Counted from the stretch's first letter, positions 17,556 to 27,420 are shown. The stretch is 64,000 nucleotides of DNA from Chryseobacterium capnotolerans (GCF_021278965.1 NZ_CP065589.1:749001-813000), one strand, 5' to 3'. The notes: generated from the sequence alone by a model not told the origin. Numbers and translations: made by a program.

Positions 17556-18047
17556 TTAAAATCTTTCCCAGAAGAAAGGCGGCTCAATACCTAAAGCTCT
17601 CAGATAGACATATCCCTGCGCTCGGTGGTGAATTTCATTATCAATAAAATAAAGAATATTTTCGTAGACCGGGAACTCATACTGTCCGAATAAATTAAAA
17701 GTCTCCTGGAAACGCTCTTCAGTAATTTGTCTGAAATAATGGTTGATCACCTCAGTTTCTTCATCCCATTTTTTTAGGATGTCTTCTTTGGTTTTTGGAT
17801 TAAAAGCTTCTTCACTATAAGCTTCCACATTGTTCTCAATAATTCCTTTCAAAGCTGTACCTCCGATAGAAATGAGTTCTACTGCCATTTTAGCGAATGG
17901 CCTCATTCCACCAATTGAAAATTCAAATAATTCTTTTTCAGGAAAAGCCTCAATCACTCTTCTTGTAAGGTTTCTGTGACCTTGCCAGTCTTTTAATAAT
18001 TGCTCAGTAGTCATGAATTGCTGGGTTGCTGTTGCTGTAGTTGTCAT
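17556..18047 (-). CDS. DinB family protein
   Basis: A 163-residue member of the DinB/YfiT four-helix metalloenzyme fold, whose members act in thiol-dependent transfer and detoxification reactions. It has a His in the first helix (DWQGHRNLTRR) and the late HH pair in DNEIHHRAQGYVYLRALG; with a middle His these form the usual metal triad. Translation may begin at the second Met (MTTEQLL, residue 12), since the first eleven residues are a low-complexity Thr/Ala run. It is convergent with the WYL regulator. Confidence 0.8.
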   Translation of the reverse strand: MTTTATATQQFMTTEQLLKDWQGHRNLTRRVIEAFPEKELFEFSIGGMRPFAKMAVELISIGGTALKGIIENNVEAYSEEAFNPKTKEDILKKWDEETEVINHYFRQITEERFQETFNLFGQYEFPVYENILYFIDNEIHHRAQGYVYLRALGIEPPFFWERF

Positions 18048-18222
18048 AATGTATTGTTTTTGTTTGTTATTGTTGATACAAAGGTAAGACCGGGTGATGA
18101 CAACAGTTTGTCAGTAGGATTTTTGATGATGAAAAAATATTTTATTTCTTTGCTAAAATATTGAAGGCTACTTTTCCGTTTAAGAGAAGTATATTAATAA
18201 AAGAAAATGATTATTTAGAAGT

Positions 18223-18807
18223 ATGAAGAAGTATGTTTTGCCTGTAATGGCCACTTTTTTATTAGTATCATGTAATAAAATTGAAGAAAAAATAGATCAG
18301 ACGGTTCAGGAAACCACAGAAAAAGTACAGCAGAAAGCTCAGCAGGCAGTAGAAGAGACTGTTAAAAAAACAGTCAATGAATCTATTAATTCATTGACTA
18401 ATTCTGAGGATGTTAAATTTAATACTGTTTTCCCTAATGCCGGAACTGAGATGATTTCAGAAGAAAAAGGGAAAAAAATAAAACTTCCTACAGGAACTGA
18501 AGGCTATATTTTTAAATATAAAGCAGACATTGCCATATTGCTTCCCTTTTTAGAAAAGCAGCCCACTTCTAATGAAGAAAAATCAGATAAAACAGCAAGA
18601 AAAATTGATGGACAAAGCATCATTAATAAAATAAGCCTTCTTTCAAAATTTCTTCCTGATAATACTTTTGATACAAGCTTTTTAGAAGATATTAAAACCG
18701 ATAAAAGCATTCAGTATTATAAGCTGAAAAGATTTCCCAACAGTAGTACTATTATCTACAACCCAAAAAATCAGACCATCATACAATATGTAGAGGTAAA
18801 TAAATAA
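18223..18807 (+). CDS. Putative lipoprotein, unknown function
   Basis: A 194-residue protein. The signal peptide ends in a lipobox (MATFLLVSCNK, Cys near 17). A helical, Gln/Glu/Lys-rich segment with coiled-coil character (about 20-65) is followed by a globular domain without recognised motifs. It is probably anchored in the inner or outer membrane and periplasmic. It is a single gene with its own terminator. Confidence 0.6.
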   Translation: MKKYVLPVMATFLLVSCNKIEEKIDQTVQETTEKVQQKAQQAVEETVKKTVNESINSLTNSEDVKFNTVFPNAGTEMISEEKGKKIKLPTGTEGYIFKYKADIAILLPFLEKQPTSNEEKSDKTARKIDGQSIINKISLLSKFLPDNTFDTSFLEDIKTDKSIQYYKLKRFPNSSTIIYNPKNQTIIQYVEVNK

Positions 18808-18814
18808 TTTGGAT

Positions 18815-18841
18815 ATGGCCGGTTTCTCCCGGCCATTTTTT
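18815..18841 (+). terminator. Terminator after the lipoprotein gene
   Basis: Stem ATGGCCGG / CCGGCCAT with a 6-base loop and a T-run. Confidence 0.85.
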
Positions 18842-19116
18842 GTACCCAGTGATTACGAGATACACTATTTCTCTGAAAGAATAAAATTATGATATTTTGT
18901 AATATTAACTAATTATTTTTCATGTAAAATACAGAATGATTGTTATATTTCTTTTTTAGACGATTAATAAGTTACTTTATATTTTGTAAACTAAGTTTTC
19001 GTTTTTACATATTAATAATATTTTACTATGTTTTGAATGGTATTTTTATTTTATGTTTGATTTTTGTACTAAGTATTTAATAATTTTATAAAACTATTTA
19101 ATTATTAACACTTGAT
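18842..19116. other. AT-rich leader region of the TonB receptor gene
   Basis: About 275 bp, very AT-rich, with no open frame or repeat. I looked for the conserved cores of cobalamin and TPP riboswitches, because genes related to both vitamins lie downstream, and did not find them. Confidence 0.4.
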
Positions 19117-21534
19117 ATGAGAAAGAAAATCTTTAGTAAAAAAATCTATGTATTAGTATTAAGCGGAGCTGGTACTATGGCATATGCTCAGGAAACTGTA
19201 AAAGAAAATAATATTGATGAAGTAGTGGTTACTACGGGGAGAACTAAACCCAGAACCATCATTACTTCGGCAATTCCAATTGATAATATTTCGGCTGTAC
19301 AGCTAAAATCCACAGGACAGGTTACCTTTGATAAAGCTTTGACCTATTCTGTGCCCTCTTTTAATTCATCACAGCAAACTGTTTCTGATGCTACAGCTCA
19401 TTTTGATCCGGCAGACTTAAGAGGATTGGGGCCTTCCAGAACATTAGTTTTGGTTAATGGTAAAAGAAAAAATCAAAGTGCTTTAATTTATGTAAATGAT
19501 ACCCCAGGAAAAGGTGAGGTAGGTACGGATCTGAAAAGTATTCCATCTGCTGCCTTACAGAATGTAGAGGTATTGAGAGACGGAGCCTCTGCGCAATATG
19601 GTTCTGATGCTATTGCAGGAGTGATCAATATAATTCTTAAGAACAGCGTTGGAAAAAGTACAGTCAATCTTTTTTCAGGTATTACCTCAGAAGGAGATGG
19701 CTTTAATATCGGAGCAGATTTTAATACAGGAATAAGAGTGGCAAAAAATGGAAGCTTGAATCTTACAGTAGGATATTCTTCCCAAAATAAAACTAACCGT
19801 GCAGGTTCTATTACAAAAGATGAACTTTTTGGTGTGGATAATGCCTGGACGCAATCTCACCCTGGTCTAGGAATGATTATAGGACAGCCGGAGACAAAAG
19901 TTGCCAATATGTTTGTCAATTTTGAATTGCCAACAGGTGAAACAGGCAAGTTTTATGCTTTTGGGGGTACAACTTATAGGAATGGAACCAGTTATGGTTT
20001 GTATAGAACACCTTATTGGGTAACTTCAGATTTTGGCTTATTAACTCCAAAAGGACAGCCTTACAATGGATTTCAACCAGAATTTAAAACAGATGTTTAT
20101 GATTATAATTTAACGTCCGGGTGGAAAGGTATGTTTGGAAAATGGAGCTTTGATGGGAGTGCGACCTTTGGCTCTAATGCAGTAGATTATGTTGTAGGAA
20201 ATACCATTAATACATCTTTGGGTGCAAATTCACCAACCCGTTTTAAAGCAGGTGGTCATCAGTTTAATAATATTATAGGAAACATAGATATCAACCGAAA
20301 TTTTGGTACGTTTGTTTTAGGAGCCGGTGTTGAAGTACGCAATGAGAATTATCAGGCAACGGCAGGAGAGCAAGCGTCCTATATAGGAACTGGTGCAGAG
20401 TCATTTCCGGGATTGCAGCCTCAAAATGAAGTCAATAAAAATCGCCAGAATATTGGAGCTTATATGAATGCTGAATGGGATGTTACGAAAAATTTGCTGG
20501 TTGGAGGAACGGTGAGATATGAAAATTTTAGTGATTTTGGAAACAATGTTTCCTGGAAAGGAAATGCAAGGTATAAATTGCTGGATGATAAATTAGTTTT
20601 CCGAGGATCTGTTTCTACAGGGTTTCGAGCACCTTCATTACACCAAATTTATTATTCCAATGTTCAAACCAAGATTACAGGAAATACCGTAGCTAATCAG
20701 GGGACCTTCAATAACGATTCTCAAATTGTAAGATCTGATCTTGGTGTCCCCAAATTAAATGCTGAAAAAGCCTTTAACATTACTGGAGGATTTGCCGTAA
20801 AACCTTTTAAAAATCTTACTATTACAGCAGATTATTATAGAATAAAAATTAAAGATCGGGTCCTTTTCTCAGGAGATATTGGTTATAAGACCGGGTCTCC
20901 AGGTAGTCCGGATACAACAAACCCTGTAGAAGTAATATTAGATAATAATAAAATAACCTCTTTGAAATTTTTCACCAATGCGGTAAATACCGTTACTGAA
21001 GGGGTAGATTTCGTAGCTAATTATAATTCTGCTATAGGTAAAGGAAGACTGGGGATTATTGCTGCTTTCAATTATAACGAAACTAAAATAGTAGATAATA
21101 TTGCCGTTCCGCCTATTTTGGCTGAAAACGGTTACTCAGAAAACTTTTTTGATAGAAAAGAACAATCCAGAATTATCTCTGCAAGACCAAAAACAAAAGC
21201 TATTCTTAGTCTTTCTTATGATATTTCAAAGTTTAATTTTAACTTAAATAATACTTACTTTGGTTCTGTTACATGGCAGCACGCAACCGATCCTGCCAAA
21301 GATCAGACATTTTCTGGTAAAGTAATTACAGACATCGTTTTAACATATAGAATCACGAAAGATCTTAAAGTTTCAGGAGTTGTAAATAATTTATTTAATA
21401 TTTATCCGGATGTTATAGATAGTAAAGGAGATATCGTAACAGATCTTGGAGGAAGGTTCAAATATCCTTGGGAAGTGAATCAGTTTGGATTTAACGGAAC
21501 CATTTTTCAGCTAAATGTTAATTATACGTTTTAA
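19117..21534 (+). CDS. TonB-dependent receptor
   Basis: An 805-residue outer-membrane transporter. A signal peptide (to about residue 25, MAYAQ) is followed by a TonB-box-like segment (NIDEVVVTTGR). The plug domain (about 45-180) carries LRGLGPSRTLVLVNGKR and the canonical VEVLRDGASAQYGSDAIAGV. A 22-strand barrel closes with FQLNVNYTF. It lacks the N-terminal carboxypeptidase-like domain of SusC-type receptors and has no SusD partner, so a small-molecule ligand such as a siderophore or vitamin is more likely than a glycan. The ligand is unknown. Confidence 0.88.
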   Translation: MRKKIFSKKIYVLVLSGAGTMAYAQETVKENNIDEVVVTTGRTKPRTIITSAIPIDNISAVQLKSTGQVTFDKALTYSVPSFNSSQQTVSDATAHFDPADLRGLGPSRTLVLVNGKRKNQSALIYVNDTPGKGEVGTDLKSIPSAALQNVEVLRDGASAQYGSDAIAGVINIILKNSVGKSTVNLFSGITSEGDGFNIGADFNTGIRVAKNGSLNLTVGYSSQNKTNRAGSITKDELFGVDNAWTQSHPGLGMIIGQPETKVANMFVNFELPTGETGKFYAFGGTTYRNGTSYGLYRTPYWVTSDFGLLTPKGQPYNGFQPEFKTDVYDYNLTSGWKGMFGKWSFDGSATFGSNAVDYVVGNTINTSLGANSPTRFKAGGHQFNNIIGNIDINRNFGTFVLGAGVEVRNENYQATAGEQASYIGTGAESFPGLQPQNEVNKNRQNIGAYMNAEWDVTKNLLVGGTVRYENFSDFGNNVSWKGNARYKLLDDKLVFRGSVSTGFRAPSLHQIYYSNVQTKITGNTVANQGTFNNDSQIVRSDLGVPKLNAEKAFNITGGFAVKPFKNLTITADYYRIKIKDRVLFSGDIGYKTGSPGSPDTTNPVEVILDNNKITSLKFFTNAVNTVTEGVDFVANYNSAIGKGRLGIIAAFNYNETKIVDNIAVPPILAENGYSENFFDRKEQSRIISARPKTKAILSLSYDISKFNFNLNNTYFGSVTWQHATDPAKDQTFSGKVITDIVLTYRITKDLKVSGVVNNLFNIYPDVIDSKGDIVTDLGGRFKYPWEVNQFGFNGTIFQLNVNYTF

Positions 21535-21679
21535 GCTGTATTTAAAAGATATAAAACCCACATATGTAAATATTAACTGACATTAACTCCTGATGTCAGT
21601 TAATTATTTTTCAGATAGAATAGGATGTTATTGCTATATTTTACTTTTTACATTGTACAAAAAAAAGTATTTTAGTAGT

Positions 21680-22248
21680 ATGAAAATTTATACAAAAACA
21701 GGAGATAAAGGCCAGACAGCACTTTATGGTGGAACAAGAGTTTCCAAAGCCAGTGCGAGAGTAGACAGTTATGGAAATATAGACGAACTGAATTCGTTCA
21801 TTGGAATTGCAAAAAGTCATATTGAAGATCAAGAAGTTTTGAGACAACTGAAAAAATTCAGTTTGATCTATTTACTGTAGGCTCAGAAGCAGCCACTCCA
21901 GTTGATAAGCTGATGCTGGCTAACGGAAAATCACGACTTCCAATCATTATTTCAGAAACAGAAATTGAAGAACTGGAGCAATGGATGGATGCTTTTGATG
22001 AGAAACTGGAACCACTGCAGTATTTTATCCTTCCCGGAGGCGGAAAACCTGCAACATTTTTGCATGCCGCTAGAACTATTTGTAGAAGAGCAGAACGTTC
22101 ATTGGTGTTTTTAAATGAATCTGAAGAAGTACGTCCGGAATTGATTAAATATTTAAACAGATTGTCAGATTATCTTTTTGTTTTGGCAAGATATATATCA
22201 AAACTAAACAACGAACCTGAAGAATACTGGAACCCGAATGAAAGATAA
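21680..22248 (+). CDS. Cob(I)yrinic acid a,c-diamide adenosyltransferase (PduO type), frameshifted
   Basis: Transfers adenosyl from ATP to corrinoid. The N-terminal ATP-binding signature YTKTGDKGQTALYGG is complete. The C-terminal part contains the family motif RRAERSL (ARTICRRAERSLVFL) and the late NRLSDYLFVLARY. The frame breaks at the six-A run 21851-21856; one more A gives QLKKIQFDLFTVGSEA without interruption. The start is ATG 21680, since the longer upstream extension has no homology. The last bases overlap the start of the thiamine pyrophosphokinase gene by 11 bp, so the two are coupled. Confidence 0.85.
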
Positions 22249-22868
22249 AGTATTACTTTTCATCAACGGAGAAGCTCCAAAATCTTTCCCTAATCCAGAC
22301 CATTATGACCTCATCGCTTGTACAGACGGTGCTTTTCACTATCTCAAAAGAATAGGATTTCCTTTGGATAAACTGGACTTTATTTCTGGTGATTTTGATT
22401 CCCACTCCGGATCTGATGAAAACATTTATCAAGAAAAATTTATCCATACACCAGATCAGAATCATACAGATTTTTATAAATCACTGGATATCATTATTGA
22501 AAAAGGAGGAAAGAATGTAGATGTTTTTGGAGGCAGTGGGGGGCGAACAGGATCATTTTTTAGGAAATCTTACAGTTGCTTATGCTTTTAAAGATAGATT
22601 AGAAGTGAAGTTTTATGATGAATTTTCAGCGTATTATTTCATTCCAAAAAAAATTACAGTAAAAGGAGTAAAAGATAAGATGATCTCTCTATATCCATTT
22701 CCTGCAGCTGAGAATATTACAACAACAGGATTGAATTGGCCTTTGAATAATGGAAATTTAGACATTATCTCAAGAATCGGAACCCGAAATTTTGCAGTTG
22801 AAGATGAGGTTTCCATTACCTATGAAAAAGGAGATCTGCTGATTTTTATTGGAAAAAATTATTTGTAA
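22238..22868 (+). CDS. Thiamine pyrophosphokinase, frameshifted
   Basis: Makes thiamine diphosphate from thiamine and ATP. It has the active-site pattern of the family: ACTDGAFHYL, DFISGDFDSH, DQNHTDFYKSL and the following GGSGGEQDHFLGNL. The frame breaks in the run of six G at 22538-22543. Removing one G joins the two parts exactly at the GGSGGEQDH motif. The C-terminal domain (about 130-208) has the usual thiamine-binding beta sandwich with a conserved GLNWPL. Overlaps the upstream gene by 11 bp. Confidence 0.85.
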
Positions 22869-22915
22869 ATAAAATAAGACCCATTGGCTTTAGCCAAAAC
22901 TTAAAATAAATTTTA

Positions 22916-23103
22916 AACCACAAAGTAACAAAAGTTTAGAACACTTAAGTTTTTTAAGTAACTACTCACCGTTCGAGAAGTTCACCTAAGTTCTGAAAAT
23001 CTTTGATTTTCTTCTTAAGTGTACTTCTTTTATGTAACTTTTAAGCTTAATTAAGTGAACTCAAGGGTTATTAAAATAAACTTTTGTACCTTTTGTTGTA
23101 AAA
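22916..23103. repeat. Intergenic element with 22-bp imperfect terminal inverted repeats
   Basis: The left end ACCACAAAGTAACAAAAGTTT and the reverse complement of the right end (ACAACAAAAGGTACAAAAGT) are closely similar, 187 bp apart. The interior also holds shorter inverted motifs (CTTAAG, AAGTGAAC). A related left end recurs at 29451. There is no coding capacity, so it looks like a miniature non-autonomous repeat. A separate GGCTTTAGCC palindrome just upstream (about 22884) recurs near 49999. Confidence 0.55.
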
Positions 23104-23113
23104 GAAAAAGCTA

Positions 23114-23989
23114 TTGAATATATTCATTAAAATACCGATTGTCATTATTTCATTATTCTGTATTTTCTCATGTAAAACGCAGCGTTTTGAAAGCCCTGAA
23201 TATGGCAAGAATGAAACAGAAAAAGTTATTAAGCTTAAAAAGGTCCATAATTTCAGGGCAGTAGGCAATATTAAAAATACCGAAGGACGGTCTTTGAAAG
23301 AAGGAATGCTCTACAGAAGTGCCCATCTTCATAAACTTAAAAAGAAATCCTTTGATGAGTTTGGAAAATTAGGAATTACGGAAATCATAGATTTAAGGAA
23401 TTCAAAAGAGATTTTCGAGAGTCCTGACCATTTGCCGAATGGGATCACGTATAAGAAATATTCAGCTTTTGAAGATGAAGGAGATCAGTTGTCACAGGCA
23501 AGAAAACTGGTACTGAAAGGAAAAGTAAATGCTTCGGATGCAGACAAAAGAATGATTGATTTTTACCGTGAATATGTTACAGAAAATCCGGAGACTATAA
23601 AAACCATCATTACGGAGATTATGGAATCTGAAAAGCCTATTCTTTATCACTGTACTGCAGGAAAGGACAGAACAGGAATTGTTACCGCTTTAATTTTAAC
23701 TATACTAAAGTTTGATAAAGAAACGATCTATAATGAATACCTTCTGTCTAACAACTTCAGAAAATCCTTAGTAGACAAAAGGCTCCGTTTGGCAAACAAT
23801 CTGCATTTTCTCTATCCAAAGATGGATTTACAGGTTTTGGAAAAGCTGAGTTGGGTTGAAAAAAGATACCTTGATGCGGCTTTTAATGAGATCGATAAAA
23901 AATATGGGTCCACAGATGCTTATATTCAGGAGGTATTAGGCATTTCTGAGGCTAAAAGAGCAGAATATATTCAAAAGTTTACGCATTGA
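23114..23989 (+). CDS. Tyrosine-protein phosphatase, lipoprotein
   Basis: A 291-residue exported phosphatase of the Y_phosphatase3 type. The P-loop HCTAGKDRTG (179-188) contains nucleophile Cys180, and the N-terminal family motif NFRAVGNI...LYRSAHL is present. Translation must use the TTG at 23114: this gives a lipoprotein signal (IPIVIISLFCIFSC, lipidated Cys20), and the first downstream ATG is already inside the catalytic domain. Probably acts on phosphotyrosine or phosphoinositide-like substrates in the periplasm. Monocistronic. Confidence 0.82.
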   Translation: MNIFIKIPIVIISLFCIFSCKTQRFESPEYGKNETEKVIKLKKVHNFRAVGNIKNTEGRSLKEGMLYRSAHLHKLKKKSFDEFGKLGITEIIDLRNSKEIFESPDHLPNGITYKKYSAFEDEGDQLSQARKLVLKGKVNASDADKRMIDFYREYVTENPETIKTIITEIMESEKPILYHCTAGKDRTGIVTALILTILKFDKETIYNEYLLSNNFRKSLVDKRLRLANNLHFLYPKMDLQVLEKLSWVEKRYLDAAFNEIDKKYGSTDAYIQEVLGISEAKRAEYIQKFTH

Positions 23990-24111
23990 TTATCAGACCT
24001 AAATTTTCATAAAACAGAATATTGGAGGTTTATTTAAAATTATAATAATTTTAACATCTAAAAATCAAACTTTTTTAGCAATTTTGCATTTCTTAATTCA
24101 CTTGTTTAGAA

Positions 24112-25506
24112 ATGAAAATAAAGTACTCGGAACTTATTGATCAGACATTATATTTTCCTACGGAGGAATTTAATGTTTCTGAGAACAATTTGTTGTTTCA
24201 CGACGTTCCATTGATGGACGTAGTTGAACAATTTGGCACTCCGCTAAAGATTAGCTATCTGCCGAGAATTTCTCAAAATATTCAAAAGGCCAAAAGCTGG
24301 TTTAAAGAAGCTTTTGAAAAAATTGAATATAAAAAGAATTATACCTACTGTTACTGTACAAAATCCAGTCATTTCAATTTCGTATTGGAAGAGGCACTGA
24401 AGAATGATATTTCAATAGAAACATCTTCTGCCTATGATATGGATATTGTAAAATCTCTTTATGAGAAAGGGAAAGTAGATAAAAATATTGAAGTAATCTG
24501 TAATGGATTCAAAACGGATGATTATCTGACAAATATTTCAGATATGATCAATAATGGTTTTGGAAACATCACTCCGATTCTGGATAACTACCGTGAACTG
24601 GATAAACTTACAGAAAGTATAGATTCTACATTCAATATCGGGATCAGAATTGCTTCAGAAGAAGAACCTAAGTTCGAATTTTATACCTCAAGATTAGGAA
24701 TCGGATATAAAGATATCATTCCTTATTACAGCCAGAAAATCGCTGAACACCCGAATGCAAGATTGAAAATGCTTCACTTCTTTATCAATACAGGGATCAA
24801 GGATACTGCTTATTATTGGAACGAATTATACAAATGTCTTCGTGTATATGCACGTTTGAAGAAAATTGCTCCTGAAGTAGATTCACTAAACATTGGTGGT
24901 GGTTTTCCAATCAAAACCTCTTTGAATTTTGATTATGATTACCAATATATGGTTGAGGAAATTGTTTCTCAGATCAAAAAATTCTGTGAAGAAGAAGGAG
25001 TAGAAGAACCCAACATCTATACTGAATTCGGAAGTTTTACCGTTGGGGAAAGTGGGGCTAACCTTTATAAAATCATCTCTCAGAAACGTCAGAATGACAG
25101 AGAAAAATGGAATATGATTGATTCTTCTTTCATGACGACACTTCCAGATACATGGGCGATTTCAAGACACTTTATCATGCTTCCTCTAAACCGTTGGGAA
25201 GATAGTTATGAAAGAGTATTCTTAGGCGGGTTGACATGTGATTCAGATGATTATTATAATTCTGAGCAGCATACCAATGCCATTTATCTGCCTGTTTTCA
25301 GTGATACAAAACCTTTGTATATCGGATTCTTCCATACAGGGGCTTATCAGGAAACGATCGGAGGTTATGGCGGAGTACATCACTGTCTGATGCCTCAGCC
25401 AAGACACGTTTTGATTCAGAAAGATGAAAACGGAGAGTTACAGTATGAGATTTTCCGTGAAAAACAGGAGCCGGAAGATATCTTGAAACTTCTTGGGTAC
25501 AAGTAA
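24112..25506 (+). CDS. speA: Arginine decarboxylase (PLP-dependent, alanine-racemase fold)
   Basis: A 464-residue fold-type III PLP decarboxylase. The PLP lysine lies in YCTKSSH (Lys84), the equivalent of YAVKAN in related enzymes. Other landmarks are the phosphate-binding NIGGGFP and the C-terminal FHTGAYQETIGGYGG with the substrate-contacting tyrosine. A gene of this type next to agmatinase (27668) fits the arginine-agmatine-putrescine route of Chryseobacterium. The alternative, a lysine/ornithine or diaminopimelate decarboxylase, cannot be excluded from sequence. A bidirectional terminator follows. Confidence 0.75.
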   Translation: MKIKYSELIDQTLYFPTEEFNVSENNLLFHDVPLMDVVEQFGTPLKISYLPRISQNIQKAKSWFKEAFEKIEYKKNYTYCYCTKSSHFNFVLEEALKNDISIETSSAYDMDIVKSLYEKGKVDKNIEVICNGFKTDDYLTNISDMINNGFGNITPILDNYRELDKLTESIDSTFNIGIRIASEEEPKFEFYTSRLGIGYKDIIPYYSQKIAEHPNARLKMLHFFINTGIKDTAYYWNELYKCLRVYARLKKIAPEVDSLNIGGGFPIKTSLNFDYDYQYMVEEIVSQIKKFCEEEGVEEPNIYTEFGSFTVGESGANLYKIISQKRQNDREKWNMIDSSFMTTLPDTWAISRHFIMLPLNRWEDSYERVFLGGLTCDSDDYYNSEQHTNAIYLPVFSDTKPLYIGFFHTGAYQETIGGYGGVHHCLMPQPRHVLIQKDENGELQYEIFREKQEPEDILKLLGYK

Positions 25507-25559
25507 TACTTTAACTATCATTGTGAGGAACGAAAGTGACGAAATCTCATAATAAATAA

Positions 25560-25594
25560 AACTGCCTTAAAAAGTTTAACTTTTTAAGGCAGTT
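25560..25594. terminator. Bidirectional terminator between speA and the repeat exoprotein gene
   Basis: A nearly perfect stem AACTGCCTTAAAAAGTT / AACTTTTTAAGGCAGTT with A/T tracts on both sides. A partial dispersed repeat (CATTGTGAGGAACGAAAGTG) lies just before it at about 25520. Confidence 0.8.
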
Positions 25595-26691
25595 CAATTT
25601 GGTGTAAATAATTCTATAGAATTATTTACCGTATTTTTTTCTAAGGTTTCAATTCTTTTTTGCAGTTCAATTGAGTAGAGTGTAAGCTCTTCTATTTTTT
25701 GGAGAAGTTTAATCTGAAACTCTCCAACATTAACACCCTCTTTTTCCATCGTTTTTGCAGATGCAATTTCTGGTAGATGTTTTTTTTCTTTGATATGTTT
25801 TTCAACTTCCTGGAGAGTGGGAAGGTTATAGTTTTCATCAAATACAAAGTCCGCAGTTGGGGTCAATGTTACCTTAACTTCTTTTGCCTCTAATTTTGCA
25901 TTAATCAAAACATTGTCTGAAAACGAAGCTTTTCCGATCACATCAAGTTTGGTTTGAGGTGTACTTGTTCCTATTCCAACATTTCCACTCACATACATTT
26001 GTCCATCATGTCTTAATGAAAATGTAACATCTTCTGTACCAGTTCCAAAGATTGTATTTTTCATAAAATATCTATCAGGATTCCTTACATGGTTAGTAAT
26101 TAGCTCAAATTGATTAGATCCTGTAGGCCCGGAATCATGTACGGTCAATTTTGATTTAGGAGTGGTTATACCTATTCCTACATTTCCATTTACATACATT
26201 TGCCCATCATGTCTTAATGAGAAAGTAACATCTTCTGTACCACTTCCCAGAACTGTATTTTTCATAAAATATCGATCAGGATTTCTTACATGACTAGTAA
26301 GTAGATCAAATTGGTTAGATCCTGCGGGCCCAGAATCATATATAGCTAATCTTGATTTTGGAGTAGAAATACCTATTCCAACATTTCCATTTCCTTTAAT
26401 GATAAAAGGAACATAATTACCAGCTCCAATATCTCTAACTCTAAAAAAGTGACTGTTATCTGAATTAGCAGTGGTACCAAATGATACAACATCAATTGTC
26501 ATTGCATCTATAGAAAGATCGCTTCCAGGGTGAAAAACATGAAGTTTAGCTTCTGGTTTCTGGATTCCAATCCCTACGTTATTACTTGATGGGTTGTTTA
26601 TAACACCTTCAATACTTCCTGTGGGAGTATAGATTTGTGCGGATAATGACCCAATTGAAAGAACAGAAAGGAATAGAAATAATTTTTTCAT
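25594..26691 (-). CDS. Exported repeat protein, tail-fiber-like with C-terminal coiled coil
   Basis: A 365-residue protein with a signal peptide (MKKLFLFLSVLSIGSLSAQ). It contains repeated NVGIG-x-x-x-P-x-x-(K/R)-L modules, and a long unit duplicated in tandem holding NPDRYFMKNT and DVTFSLRHDGQMYV (67 residues per unit). The C-terminal segment (about 275-350) has TLQEVEKHIKEKKHLPEI and a coiled coil (IELQKRIETLEKN), as found in phage tail fibers and related Bacteroidota surface proteins. Role unknown; a fibrous cell-surface protein is the best guess. Confidence 0.65.
   Translation of the reverse strand: MKKLFLFLSVLSIGSLSAQIYTPTGSIEGVINNPSSNNVGIGIQKPEAKLHVFHPGSDLSIDAMTIDVVSFGTTANSDNSHFFRVRDIGAGNYVPFIIKGNGNVGIGISTPKSRLAIYDSGPAGSNQFDLLTSHVRNPDRYFMKNTVLGSGTEDVTFSLRHDGQMYVNGNVGIGITTPKSKLTVHDSGPTGSNQFELITNHVRNPDRYFMKNTIFGTGTEDVTFSLRHDGQMYVSGNVGIGTSTPQTKLDVIGKASFSDNVLINAKLEAKEVKVTLTPTADFVFDENYNLPTLQEVEKHIKEKKHLPEIASAKTMEKEGVNVGEFQIKLLQKIEELTLYSIELQKRIETLEKNTVNNSIELFTPN
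25970..26371. repeat. Two tandem 201-bp coding repeats
   Basis: Unit 1 (25970-26170) and unit 2 (26171-26371) align end to end, with about 85% or more identity by eye. A third unit begins at 26372 but diverges after its first NVGIG module. They are in frame inside the exoprotein gene and encode 67 residues each. Confidence 0.75.
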
Positions 26692-26707
26692 AAGTTATAA
26701 TTAATTT

Positions 26708-27367
26708 TTAAAAATATTTTGAAATTTTATCCAGTTCAAGATCTTCATAATCAGAAACCACAGTATCAGCTAAGGTATAATCCTGATTTTTTGAATGTGG
26801 ACTTCTGTAAGCAGCACAGAATATTTTAGCTCTGTGGGCCGCTAGAATTCCATTCGTAGAATCTTCAATCACCATACAGTTTTCAACAGATTCACCAGCC
26901 ATTTCAGCCGCCAGGAGAAAAACTTCAGGATGAGGTTTGGATTCTTTTAAATCGGCTCCGCTGATCTTCCCCCTGAAATATTGCTCAAGTCCGAACTTTT
27001 CAAACACCATATTAATGGTTGTCATGGTCGCAGAAGAAGCTAAAATAAGTTTGATGCCATTTTCGTGATAATGCTGAATCAGGTTTCTTACTCCGGGAAT
27101 CAGATCAAATTCATCATCATTATAAAAATAATCTTTAAAATGAGATCTTTTGATACCCGCAATGGATTCGTAAGTCTGATCTAAATTAAATTCCTTAATC
27201 AGAGTTTCAGAAACTCTTTTGGTGGAAGCTCCGGTAAAAGAGGTGTATAAATCTTCGGAAACTGCAATTTCCAATTCATCAAACGTTTTGAAATAGGCTT
27301 TTCTATGCAATGGTTCTGTGTCTACAATGACCCCATCCATATCAAAAAGAACAGCTTTTAAAGGCAT
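26708..27367 (-). CDS. HAD-superfamily hydrolase (beta-phosphoglucomutase-like)
   Basis: A 219-residue cytosolic phosphatase or phosphomutase. Motif I FDMDGVIVDTEP has the Asp9/Asp11 pair, motif II is LILASSAT, Lys is in GADLKESKPHPE, and motif IV is MVIEDSTNG. An alpha-helical cap follows motif I (subclass C1). DGVIVDTEP is typical of beta-phosphoglucomutase and 2-deoxyglucose-6-phosphatase-like members; the substrate is unknown. It lies 16 bp upstream of the exoprotein gene on the same strand. Confidence 0.82.
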   Translation of the reverse strand: MPLKAVLFDMDGVIVDTEPLHRKAYFKTFDELEIAVSEDLYTSFTGASTKRVSETLIKEFNLDQTYESIAGIKRSHFKDYFYNDDEFDLIPGVRNLIQHYHENGIKLILASSATMTTINMVFEKFGLEQYFRGKISGADLKESKPHPEVFLLAAEMAGESVENCMVIEDSTNGILAAHRAKIFCAAYRSPHSKNQDYTLADTVVSDYEDLELDKISKYF

Positions 27368-27420
27368 ATTTTAAGTTTTTCACAAAAATAGGAATTTGAG
27401 TTGAAAGGGGAAAGCTCAAT

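Noticed and set aside
18842..19116. Cobalamin or TPP riboswitch ahead of the TonB/cofactor genes
   Set aside because: None of the conserved core motifs could be found in this leader or in 21535-21679.
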